A DNA stretch of 39,059 bases, from positions 1 to 39,059 of the forward strand of contig NZ_BCVK01000017.1 of the NCBI RefSeq assembly GCF_001591705.1, written 5' to 3'. Shown one piece after another: positions 17,020 to 23,788 of the stretch. The notes under the pieces were generated by a model. The model was not told the origin of the DNA, did no database searches, and was given only the letters and a program-made list of their open reading frames with translations. Both the position numbers and the translations under genes were made by a program. This DNA comes from Lactococcus cremoris subsp. cremoris NBRC 100676. Lineage in GTDB: Bacteria > Bacillota > Bacilli > Lactobacillales > Streptococcaceae. Every line of letters starts with the position of its first letter. Positions within the stretch are counted from its first letter, which is position 1.

Positions 17020-17925
17020 TTATTTTCTAATTTCCTTGATGAATTCAACGATTTCACCGCGACGTGTTTCAATCTTACCAACTTTTGTTTTTTGGTAGAC
17101 AGCATTTAGTATGGCACCAATGATTAGAACTCGGGCAATGAAAATAAACCAAATCATCAGAGCAAAAACAACCAATGACCCAATTAACTTCAAGTCATCC
17201 AATCGTTGCAAAGCAAAACTAACATACTTAGCAATCCAGTTTGTCAGAAAAACTAAAACAAAGGTTGAAAAAATTGTTCCAGGCATCGTATATCTTAATT
17301 TTCTTATTTTGACATTCGGTAGAATAAAATAAAGCATCATCAAAGACAAAAAAGTCGCTACAGCAATCGCTGGCAGGGTCATATTATGCAAAGTGCGATA
17401 CAAATGATCATCAAAAGCGAAAATACGATGTACTTGCTCTAAAATTAATTGTCCAAAAGTTGAAAGGACAATTGAGAAATAGAGAAAGAGTAAAATCGCA
17501 AATCCTGCAGCTAAACCAATTACTCGACTGACAATAAAATCTCGATGATTAAAAACTTCATAAGCTTTATTCATCGACATCTGTAAAGCAGATAAAGCCC
17601 TTGAAAAGGTCCAAAAACCTGCCAAAACAGAAAGTGAAAGTAATCCGGTATTTCTTTGATTTAAGAGATTATTAATGACTGGTTCAATTCCTCGATAAAC
17701 ATCACTAGGAAGCTGCTCAGATAAAAAGCTCAATAAACCTGAAGTATCAATATGTAAGAATGGTAAAATATTTCCAATAATCAAGCCCAAAGGAAAGATT
17801 GCGAGCAGGAGATAATAAGCAACGGCAATTGAGGACAGACTCATTTCAGAGCTCTTGAAAAAAGTCATAAAAGTTGTCGTTAATTCACCAATTTTTTGTA
17901 GACCTTTTTTCATCTTTCCTCTCAT
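17020..17925 (-). CDS. YihY/virulence factor BrkB family membrane protein
   Basis: 301 residues with about six transmembrane segments. Family marks are SLSSIAVAYYLLLAIFPLGLIIGNILPFL near the N-terminus, LSVLAGFWTFSRALSALQMSMNKAYEV, YFILPNVKIRKLRYTMPGTIFSTFVLVFLTNWIAKYV, and GSLVVFALMIWFIFIARVLIIGAILNAV. The family was once annotated as ribonuclease BN in error. Its transport or structural role is not settled. It lies 22 bases downstream of map on the same strand, so the two are probably co-transcribed and share the terminator at 16985-17019. Confidence 0.88.
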   Translation of the reverse strand: MRGKMKKGLQKIGELTTTFMTFFKSSEMSLSSIAVAYYLLLAIFPLGLIIGNILPFLHIDTSGLLSFLSEQLPSDVYRGIEPVINNLLNQRNTGLLSLSVLAGFWTFSRALSALQMSMNKAYEVFNHRDFIVSRVIGLAAGFAILLFLYFSIVLSTFGQLILEQVHRIFAFDDHLYRTLHNMTLPAIAVATFLSLMMLYFILPNVKIRKLRYTMPGTIFSTFVLVFLTNWIAKYVSFALQRLDDLKLIGSLVVFALMIWFIFIARVLIIGAILNAVYQKTKVGKIETRRGEIVEFIKEIRK

Positions 17926-17947
17926 CTGCTTTTTCCTTTTTTACTTC

Positions 17948-18802
17948 TTAATAAGTCCGCTCTTCCCCTTGAGAAGTTAAAATTACTGGACCATCTTTGG
18001 TAATGACAAATTGATGTTCATATTGACAAGATAAGCTTCCATCAAAAGTCACATAACCTCGTTCACCATCATGATCGATTTCCCAATCACCTGTATTAAT
18101 CATTGGTTCAATGGTTAAAACCATTCCTTCACGAAGACGAAGACCACGACCCGCACGTCCATAATGTGGAACCATTGGTTCTTCATGCATTGTTGGGCCA
18201 ACACCATGTCCTACAAGGTCACGAACGACACCATAGCCACGACTTTCAGCATATTCTTGAATCGCTGCCCCAATATCTCCAATGCGATTTCCAACTTTAG
18301 CCTGTTCAATACCAAGATAGAGGCATTCACGAGTAACGTCCATCAAGTTTTTTACTTCCTCAGAAACTTCACCTACAGCATAAGCCCAACAAGAATCGGC
18401 CACTCCACCACGAAATTCTTCTTGATATTTAACCATTGACTCAGCATCATCAAAGTCAAGTTTTGAAACATCAACAGAGCCGTCTTCAACTAAGCCAAGT
18501 ACCATGTCGACTTTAATCAAATCACCCTCTTTAAGAATTTGATGACGTGGAAAAGCATGAGCAACTTCATCATTCAAGCAGCAACAAGTGGCATAAGGGA
18601 AGGGATTATAATTTCCTTCATCTACACCAATTTGTAAAGGTAAAACATTTTTTTCTTTACAAACTTTGCGGACATATTCTTCAATTTCCCACATGTCGAT
18701 ACCTGGTTTAATCAAATCACGAAGACCAATATGGATATCTGCCAAAATTTTACTACTGCGTTCCATTTGTTCGATTTCACGTTGAGATTTTAATGTAATC
18801 AA
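17948..18802 (-). CDS. map: Methionine aminopeptidase, type I
   Basis: Removes the initiator methionine from nascent proteins with a di-metal centre. 284 residues, the streptococcal-type length, longer than the 250 of Bacillus because of an inserted segment. Metal and substrate residues sit in NDEVAHAFPR, IKVDMVLG, GHGVGPTMHEEPMVPHYG, VLTIEPMIN and YEHQFVI. The start is TTG at 18802, since AGAAGGAAAG precedes it, ITLKSQREIE matches the family N-terminus, and there is no nearby ATG in frame. It is followed by the YihY gene and preceded by a 280-base gap with a structured leader. Confidence 0.94.
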   Translation of the reverse strand: MITLKSQREIEQMERSSKILADIHIGLRDLIKPGIDMWEIEEYVRKVCKEKNVLPLQIGVDEGNYNPFPYATCCCLNDEVAHAFPRHQILKEGDLIKVDMVLGLVEDGSVDVSKLDFDDAESMVKYQEEFRGGVADSCWAYAVGEVSEEVKNLMDVTRECLYLGIEQAKVGNRIGDIGAAIQEYAESRGYGVVRDLVGHGVGPTMHEEPMVPHYGRAGRGLRLREGMVLTIEPMINTGDWEIDHDGERGYVTFDGSLSCQYEHQFVITKDGPVILTSQGEERTY

Positions 18803-18872
18803 TTTATTCTTTCCTTCTAAAGTTCTGAGAATAGACTCATTTCTTTTTATTTAAATTAATATTTTGAAGTGA

Positions 18873-18977
18873 CTCATACTTCATCGAAAAATAAATAGCT
18901 ATTTACTGGGGTTACTGAATTCTTATGAGATAGTATTTATGCCTGTATCTATAAGAATTTTCTTCGACAATCATGAG
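18873..18977 (-). promoter_or_regulatory. Structured leader upstream of map (unclassified RNA element)
   Basis: In the 279-base gap ahead of map a three-part fold is visible. A 14-bp stem with one bulged G joins AATTCTTAT+AGATA (18918-18932) to TATCT+ATAAGAATT (18946-18959). An outer helix pairs CTCAT and TCGAA (18873-18888) with TTCGA and ATGAG (18963-18977). A third palindrome, AAATAGCTATTT (18893-18904), lies between. No T-run follows the 14-bp stem, so it is not a plain terminator. It does not match a riboswitch I know. It could be a leader, a small RNA or a mobile repeat. Confidence 0.4.
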
Positions 18978-19081
18978 CCTTTTCAAAATGATTTGAAATG
19001 CTGAGCAATTCAATTAATTATTTCTAATCAATCCGAGTTTGCTTAGTATAAATACACTCTATTTTACCATAAAATTCACCA

Positions 19082-19711
19082 TTACTTGGTGTTTTTTATA
19101 TAAATCGGAAGTAAAACTTCATCGACCAATTCTTTGATTTGTTCATCATTCATTGATTGGCCCTCAAGCAACATATGATATCGAGTCATTTGAAAGGGAA
19201 GAACTTTGGCTGATTGTCCAATTTTTTCACGCGCTTCTCCTCTTTCCTGAGCTCTGGCTAGTAAACGTTCCATGATAATCAGATTGCTTGGAAGGACATT
19301 ACCAACAGTCGATTCAAGAACATTTTTTCCTTGAGATTGCATAAATGAGACGAAAGCTAAAAAACCTTTAGGATAGAGTAAAAAATTTTCTCTCATAAAA
19401 GTTAAAAGTTCAATCAAATCTTGCCGTAAGCTTCCTTTATTGATTTCTTGATCAATGACATTCCCACGCCATTTAGGATTTTGTGAAATATTAAAACGTA
19501 CGGCTTCAAAAATCAAGTCAAAAACATCATTCCAATACCGATAAAGCACACTTCGGGTCGTTTTTGCTTCTTTTGCAACATTTTGAAAGGTTACTTTTTC
19601 ATAACCTTCATTTTCTAAAATATTAATTGCCGCTTTATAAATTGCTTCTTTAAGTTCGCTTCCTCTTCTTCGAGATTGAATTGGCGTTTTTTTTACTTTT
19701 TCTTCAAGCAT
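19082..19711 (-). CDS. TetR-family transcriptional repressor
   Basis: 209 residues. The N-terminal TetR helix-turn-helix is at about residues 18-64: LKEAIYKAAINILENEGYEKVTFQNVAKEAKTTRSVLYRYWNDVFDLI. The C-terminal ligand domain is divergent, as usual. The start is ATG 19711, behind AAGAGG. A frame open to 19765 would remove part of the promoter. It is divergent from an MFS drug-exporter gene, and two near-identical operator-like sites lie between the two, so it very likely represses both genes. The regulator is intact although its exporter is frameshifted. Confidence 0.9.
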   Translation of the reverse strand: MLEEKVKKTPIQSRRRGSELKEAIYKAAINILENEGYEKVTFQNVAKEAKTTRSVLYRYWNDVFDLIFEAVRFNISQNPKWRGNVIDQEINKGSLRQDLIELLTFMRENFLLYPKGFLAFVSFMQSQGKNVLESTVGNVLPSNLIIMERLLARAQERGEAREKIGQSAKVLPFQMTRYHMLLEGQSMNDEQIKELVDEVLLPIYIKNTK

Positions 19712-19736
19712 AAGAGACCTCTTGTTTCTTATTTCT

Positions 19737-19793
19737 ATTATATCATCATTCTTATCTAATACCAAAAACCAAAATTAGATACAAAAAGAATCT
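19737..19793 (-). promoter_or_regulatory. tetR promoter and operator O1
   Basis: On the minus strand TTGGTA (19760-19765), a 17-base spacer and TATAAT (19737-19742). O1, AGATACAAAAAGAATCT (19777-19793, + strand), lies just upstream of its -35. An extra 8-bp inverted repeat, TATCTAAT (19753-19760) / ATTAGATA (19774-19781), overlaps both, giving further half-sites. Confidence 0.6.
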
Positions 19794-19798
19794 TATTG

Positions 19799-19858
19799 TT
19801 GACAAATAAAACTTTAAGTTTTATAATATCTTTTGTAAATAAGATACAAAATGTATCT
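19799..19858 (+). promoter_or_regulatory. MFS gene promoter and operator O2
   Basis: A full-consensus promoter: TTGACA (19799-19804), 17-base spacer, TATAAT (19822-19827). O2 (19842-19858) is a perfect palindrome, AGATACA-AAA-TGTATCT, about 15 bases after the -10. It matches O1 at 15 of 17 bases and lies 65 bases from it. The pair brackets the promoter, the layout expected of a TetR repressor. Confidence 0.75.
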
Positions 19859-19931
19859 GAATTGAATTTTTAGATTTTTCTAAGTTTATCAAGGCTTAGT
19901 TTTCGCTTAAGCGAAAAGAAAGGAAGCCATT

Positions 19932-21428
19932 ATGGCAAAATCAAAAAAAAAAAATTACCAAAAGAGTTGACTCGAAATGCTTGGATACTAGTTGTTGGTG
20001 CAATTGCTCCCATGCTTGACTCCACCATGGTCAATATTGCAATTAACAAATTACAAAGTGATTTACATACCTCTCTTGACATGATTCAATGGGCAATCAC
20101 AGGTTATGTACTTGCCCTTGCTGTAGCCGTACCTGTTTGTGGTTATGTGGTCAATCATATTGACGGAAAAAAAGTCATGCAATGGTCCCTCCTTAGTTTT
20201 GGACTTTTTAGTTTTTTATCAGGAATTGCTTGGAATATTGATAGTTTTATCATTTTCCGAGCCGTTCAAGGATTTTCTGCAGGTTTCATTACTTTACTGA
20301 TGACCACCTTGCTGATGCAAATTACACCTCCTAATAAACTTGGTCAGTTAATGGCCGTTGTTTCTACACCGATTATTCTTTGCCCAATCATCGGTCCTGT
20401 TCTTGGTGGTGCTATTGTTTCTGGAGCCAATTGGCATTGGATATTCTATGTCAATATTCCAGTTGTTATTATTGCTGTTTTACTTAATCATTTTTATCTA
20501 AGTTCTTTCAAACCTTTTAATCCAAAAGCAAAATTGGACTGGTTTGGTACCCTTCTTCTTGCTGGGGGCTCTGTTGGATTAATATATGGCATGATGAAAG
20601 GTTCAACGAATGCTAAAAATTTTTTCAATAGTCAAATGATTACTTTTGTCCTCATTGGTTTATCTTTATTTATTATTTATGGAATTTATAATCAAATTCG
20701 GAAAAATAATACCGTTCTTCCTTTAAGATTTTTCAAATCTAAACATTTTACTGCAGCAAATATAGGAATTTTTCTAGCCGGAATTGCTTCTAATGGTCCT
20801 ATGCTTCTTCTTCCTCTCTTTTTCCAAAATACCAAAGGATTTACAGCCATAGAAGCAGGTTTGATGTTAATTCCCCAAGGTCTTGGAATGATGGCAACTC
20901 GCCCCTTGATTGGAAAAATGATTGACCGACTTGGAGCAAGACCAGTTGTTCTGGTTTCAATTGCTATTTCCCTTCTAGGAACGGTTCCTTTCATTTTCGT
21001 TCAAGAAAATACTAATTTAATTTGGTTAGGACTGGTTTTATTTATTCGCGGAATGGGAATTGGTGGCCTGCAAATGCCAATGATGACTGATATCTTCATT
21101 GGTTTAGATAAACAAGATATTCCTGGTGCATCAGTAGGTCAAAGAATCATTCAAAATGTCGGTTCATCTTTTGGTTCAGCCGTTATTTCTGCGGTAGTTA
21201 CTGCTGTTGTAACATCAGAAATTGCTGGACAGATGACGACTAAACTGCATCAATTAGCAAGCTCTACATACCACTTTAACTCCCACGGTTATTGCGACTG
21301 CAAAAACTTCTGTTGAAAAAGCAGTGACTCTTAATGGTTATCAACTTGGTTTTCTTGTCTCTTCAATTGTTTTGATTATCATTGCTCTTCCAGCAATATT
21401 CCTCTCACAAAAGAAGAGCGTGAAATAA
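19932..21428 (+). pseudogene. DHA2-type 14-TM MFS drug exporter gene, two frameshifts
   Basis: The natural start is ATG 19932 with AAAGGAAG before it. The frame breaks in an A12 tract at 19943-19954. With one more A the reading is MAKSKKKKLPKELTRNAWILVV and joins the long frame (19967-21316). The long frame has the DHA2 drug:H+ antiporter pattern: GAIAPMLDSTMVNIAI in TM1, SLDMIQWAITGYVLALAVAVPVCGYV, and motif C-like GPVLGGAIV. Near 21271 a second shift follows HQLASST: removal of one C restores TPTVIATAKTSVEKAV and the last helix GYQLGFLVSSIVLIIIALP, ending at 21428. As written neither frame gives a complete protein. The TTG at 19967 has no good ribosome binding site. Slippage at A12 could still make some mRNAs in frame at the 5' end. 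Sequencing error in the tract cannot be excluded. Confidence 0.75.
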
Positions 21429-21446
21429 TATTCATAGTTTTTAGCT

Positions 21447-21473
21447 TTGATTTCACTTGAATTTTGTTATAAT
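21447..21473 (+). promoter_or_regulatory. Promoter of the flavodoxin gene
   Basis: TTGATT (21447-21452), a 15-base spacer and TATAAT (21468-21473) with TGT ahead (extended -10). The short spacer is offset by the TG motif. The leader is about 95 bases. Confidence 0.5.
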
Positions 21474-21575
21474 TGAATTGAATCATCACAATGATAGATA
21501 GACAAATATTAATCAATTAACTGAGCTTGGTACGTAAAATCTATACGTTCCTTGTATCTTATAGGAGAGTGAAAA

Positions 21576-22019
21576 ATGCCTTTAGCAAAAATTGTATATG
21601 CAAGTATGACAGGAAATACTGAAGCTTGTGCCGATATTGTCGCTGATAAACTTGAAGAATTAGGTTTTGAAGTAGAACTTGATGAATGTACTTCTGTTGA
21701 TGCAGATGATATGGCTGATGCTGATCTTTGTATCGTTGGAACATACACTTACGGTGACGGTGAGTTACCTGACGAAATTGTTGACTTTTACGAAGAATTA
21801 GCTGAGGTTGATTTATCTGGTAAAATTTACGGTTGTTTCGGTTCAGGCGATACTTTCTATGATGATTTCTGTATCTGCGTCGATATGTTTGAAGCGCAAT
21901 TTGAAAAAACAGGGGCAACTAAAGGAGCAGAGCTCGTTCGTGTCGATTTGTCACCTGAAGATGAAGACGAAGCCCATCTTGAAGCTTTTGCAGAAACTTT
22001 AGCGGCTCACTTTAACTAA
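21576..22019 (+). CDS. Flavodoxin
   Basis: A small acidic FMN electron carrier. 147 residues. The phosphate-binding loop SMTGNTEA is at residues 10-17. The aromatic FMN loops are at GTYTYGDGELPDEI (about 55-68) and FGSGDTFYDDFCICVD (about 88-103). The length is that of short-chain flavodoxins. AGGAGAG precedes ATG 21576. It stands as a single gene with its own promoter and a strong terminator. Partners in lactococci could include ribonucleotide reductase activation or isoprenoid enzymes, which cannot be read from the sequence. Confidence 0.95.
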   Translation: MPLAKIVYASMTGNTEACADIVADKLEELGFEVELDECTSVDADDMADADLCIVGTYTYGDGELPDEIVDFYEELAEVDLSGKIYGCFGSGDTFYDDFCICVDMFEAQFEKTGATKGAELVRVDLSPEDEDEAHLEAFAETLAAHFN

Positions 22020-22053
22020 TGTTAAAACATAAAAATTACTGACAAGTATGAAA

Positions 22054-22086
22054 AAAAAAGCTGACAGAAATTCTGTCAGCTTTTTT
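22054..22086. terminator. Bidirectional terminator
   Basis: A perfect 16-bp stem AAAAAAGCTGACAGAA / TTCTGTCAGCTTTTTT with a one-base centre. It ends flavodoxin (+) and, read the other way, the pyrophosphatase-like gene (-). Confidence 0.92.
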
Positions 22087-22194
22087 ATCTACGATTCAAT
22101 GCTCACTCTGCCATAGAGAGACTTCTTGGACAAGCTGAACTCATATCTATGATGTGAGTTTGTGGCTGGGTCGTATTGATCTGTCAGTAATTTT
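22087..22194 (-). repeat. Repeat element copy B at the 3' end of the pyrophosphatase-like gene
   Basis: On the minus strand after the stop codon: ACTGACAGATCAATACGACC, then an inner hairpin CTCACATC-ATA-GATATGAG, then CAGAGTGAGCATTGAATCG (22092-22110), then the CTGACAG terminator. The first and last parts match copy A at 16940-16978 in the same order and orientation relative to the gene. The middle is extra. AAAAATTACTGACA (22031-22044) and TGTCAGTAATTTTT (22182-22195) are exact inverted copies that bracket the whole region. Confidence 0.65.
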
Positions 22195-22521
22195 TTATTC
22201 TACCATTTCAATTTCACTGTCAAAATATTGCTCTTGAAAATGGTCTGCCTTTTCGATTTCTGATTTTGTGAAATTTTCAGCTGGACTGGTCAATACACAT
22301 TTATCTTCAACATCATCTTTTCTGTGAATAATAGCAATGCGTTTTCCAGTGAATGTTTTGAGAGCTTTTTGATTCTCAGGTAAATTGGACAAAATATAGA
22401 CATCTTGTTCTTCGCCGTCTCCTGCGATAAGTCCCTCGATGTATCCATAGTTTATTGGATAAACTGTCCCATGATGAATTGTTCCAATTGGTCGGTCAAT
22501 TTTTGCAATGTAGTTTGTCAT
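22195..22521 (-). CDS. Miniature family I inorganic pyrophosphatase-like protein
   Basis: 108 residues. It resembles the core of family I pyrophosphatase: DRPIGTIHHGTVYPINYGYIEGLIAGDGEEQDVYIL corresponds to the DR...YPxNYGFIPxT...DGDPLDVLVL region, and GKRIAIIHRKDDVEDKCVL to the following RxIGxxxMxDExxxDDK segment. The metal-binding DGDPLD becomes DGEEQD, and the usual N-terminal EIP..KYE segment with its catalytic Glu and Lys is absent. True enzymes are about 175 residues. Lactococci are expected to use a family II enzyme, so this may be a paralogue with another substrate or none. The start is ATG 22521 after AGGAG. It lies 13 bases downstream of the MerR gene and is probably co-transcribed with it. 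Confidence 0.7.
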   Translation of the reverse strand: MTNYIAKIDRPIGTIHHGTVYPINYGYIEGLIAGDGEEQDVYILSNLPENQKALKTFTGKRIAIIHRKDDVEDKCVLTSPAENFTKSEIEKADHFQEQYFDSEIEMVE

Positions 22522-22534
22522 CAATTTTCTCCTA

Positions 22535-22882
22535 TCAACAGTTTTTTGTCAGTGCTTTAGCTTCTTCTAAAAAATTCAAACTTTGTTCAATTTCTTTTAT
22601 TCTTTCGATTAATTCTACTTTCTGCTCTTCTAATAACTCTAATCTTTTCTGACGACTTTTTGCACCTAATTGTTTGAGATCAGAAAAATATTTGATTTCA
22701 GAAAGTTTCATGCCCGTTTTTTTCATATTTTCGATAAATCTCAGCCAGTCAAGGTCAGAATCATCAAATTCTCGGTAATGATTGGTTTTTCTTTTCGTCT
22801 GTAAAAGTCCAATTTGTTCATAATAACGCAAGGTTGCAGTCGTTAATCCTGTTTGCTTTGCGATTTCTGATATTTTATACAT
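22535..22882 (-). CDS. MerR-family transcriptional regulator
   Basis: 115 residues. The winged helix-turn-helix is at about residues 2-70: YKISEIAKQTGLTTATLRYYEQIGLL then HYREFDDSDLDWLRFIENMKKTGMKLSEIKYF. The dimerising coiled coil (RQKRLELLEEQKVELIERIKEIEQSLNFLEEA) follows. The C-terminal effector segment is only a few residues (LTKNC), so sensing may depend on the lone terminal cysteine or a small ligand; this is inference. It is divergent from the DUF2798-cupin pair, whose promoter has the MerR-type long spacer and dyad. The start is ATG 22882 with a weak ribosome binding site. Confidence 0.92.
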   Translation of the reverse strand: MYKISEIAKQTGLTTATLRYYEQIGLLQTKRKTNHYREFDDSDLDWLRFIENMKKTGMKLSEIKYFSDLKQLGAKSRQKRLELLEEQKVELIERIKEIEQSLNFLEEAKALTKNC

Positions 22883-22901
22883 GCTATCCAATCTTTTTTA
22901 C

Positions 22902-22932
22902 TTGCCTTCAAGTTCACTTGAAAGTTTATACT
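22902..22932 (+). promoter_or_regulatory. MerR-type promoter with a 19-bp spacer
   Basis: TTGCCT (22902-22907) and TATACT (22927-22932) are 19 bases apart, two more than optimal. A dyad, TTCAAGT-TC-ACTTGAA (22907-22922), fills the spacer. This is the hallmark of promoters that MerR proteins activate by twisting DNA. It drives the DUF2798-cupin pair. Confidence 0.8.
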
Positions 22933-22960
22933 GAGTATATCACAAAACAAAGGAGTTTTT

Positions 22961-23188
22961 ATGTCACACACATTTTTACAAAAACAGATTAGTTTTGTTC
23001 TTACAACAATGATTATCTCGTTTTCTTTATTTTATATCAATCTCAATATTCTCAAACTTGGATTTACAAATTTCCCATGGTTACTGTGGTTGCGCTCCTG
23101 GGCAATTGTTTATCTTTTATTGCTCATTTTATCTCGTTTAATTCCACCTCTGGTGAATCGAGTTTTTAAAAAGTTTGGAGGTCAATAA
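22961..23188 (+). CDS. DUF2798-type small membrane protein
   Basis: 75 residues with two transmembrane helices (about 10-32 and 42-60). The pattern FVLTTMIISFSLFYINLNI ... WLLWLRSWAIVYLLLLILSRLIPPLVNRVF agrees with DUF2798 proteins. Function is unknown. AAAGGAG precedes ATG 22961. Its stop overlaps the start of the cupin gene by one base (TAATG), so the two are translationally coupled. Both are read from the MerR-type promoter. Confidence 0.75.
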   Translation: MSHTFLQKQISFVLTTMIISFSLFYINLNILKLGFTNFPWLLWLRSWAIVYLLLLILSRLIPPLVNRVFKKFGGQ

Positions 23189-23577
23189 TGTTTAATAAAG
23201 GAAACAAAGTCGAAAAACCTGCTTATTCAGGTTTACCTTTTTATTTGAATATTTTAGACGACAATATTTTTGCAATGGTTGAACAGTTGACTTTCCCTAT
23301 TGGTTCACGAACAAATTGGCACAAAAATCCCTGTGGACAAACCATTTTGGTGACTAAAGGAGCGATGATTTATCAAGAAGAAGGCAGCGTTCCCCGTCTT
23401 TTACTCTCTAACACAGTGATTACTATTAAAGAGAATATCAATCATTGGCATGGTGCTATTTCGGAAGAAAATTCTTGTTTATTAATTACTTACAAAAGCA
23501 ACGGGGATGAATTGGTCACTTTTACTGATTCCGTCAGCGATATTGATTTTAAAAAAGCACTGATAAATGCAAAGTAA
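23188..23577 (+). CDS. Cupin-domain protein
   Basis: 129 residues forming a single cupin barrel. The metal-binding motif 1 is TNWHKNPCGQTILVTKGAMIYQEEG and motif 2 is ENINHWHGAI. The first motif has one histidine followed by Gln/Glu-type ligands, and HWH supplies the second set, the arrangement in manganese cupins related to mandelonitrile lyase and carboxymuconolactone-linked cupins. The reaction is unknown. GGAGG in the end of the preceding gene serves as ribosome binding site. Second gene of the MerR-controlled pair. Confidence 0.85.
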   Translation: MFNKGNKVEKPAYSGLPFYLNILDDNIFAMVEQLTFPIGSRTNWHKNPCGQTILVTKGAMIYQEEGSVPRLLLSNTVITIKENINHWHGAISEENSCLLITYKSNGDELVTFTDSVSDIDFKKALINAK

Positions 23578-23604
23578 AAATTGTAAAGAATAGAATAGGA
23601 CACA

Positions 23605-23632
23605 AAAGCTGTCAAAATGAATTGACAGCTTT
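23605..23632 (+). terminator. Terminator of the DUF2798-cupin operon
   Basis: A perfect 11-bp stem AAAGCTGTCAA / TTGACAGCTTT with a 6-base loop, followed by ATTTTTTA. Confidence 0.9.
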
Positions 23633-23639
23633 ATTTTTT

Positions 23640-23788
23640 ACTGGGGAAGATTCAGTCCGTCAGCAAGGACAGCCCTATCAGCAAATATAGGTGTTTCTTT
23701 AGTATTTACGAGCCAAAATCAATTTCTGTCATAGGATAGTCGTTAGCGCTTGAGCGCTTACGAATATGCTAGGGTTTTCATCAGTAAT
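23640..23788. other. Convergent intergenic stretch with several small hairpins
   Basis: Between the cupin terminator (+) and the methyltransferase stop (-). Visible stems are GTCC...GGAC (about 23657-23672), CCTAT...ATAGG (about 23674-23692) and CGTTAGCGCT-TG-AGCGCTTACG (23741-23762, one mismatch). It contains no open frame of note. The function is unknown; some may help terminate the minus-strand gene. Confidence 0.35.

Noticed and set aside
19967-19969. TTG as the true start of the MFS exporter
   Set aside because: No suitable ribosome binding site precedes it, while the ATG at 19932 has a strong one and restores a typical basic N-terminus when one A is added.
21559-21918. A 119-codon minus-strand open frame opposite flavodoxin
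   Set aside because: The composition (His, Gln, Tyr, Leu rich) is typical of an antisense shadow, and flavodoxin is certain.
23759-23766. TACGAATA, identical to the core of a ComX (late competence) box
   Set aside because: No + strand gene follows for about 900 bases. It lies in the hairpin-rich gap facing the 3' end of a minus-strand gene, so a chance match is more likely.
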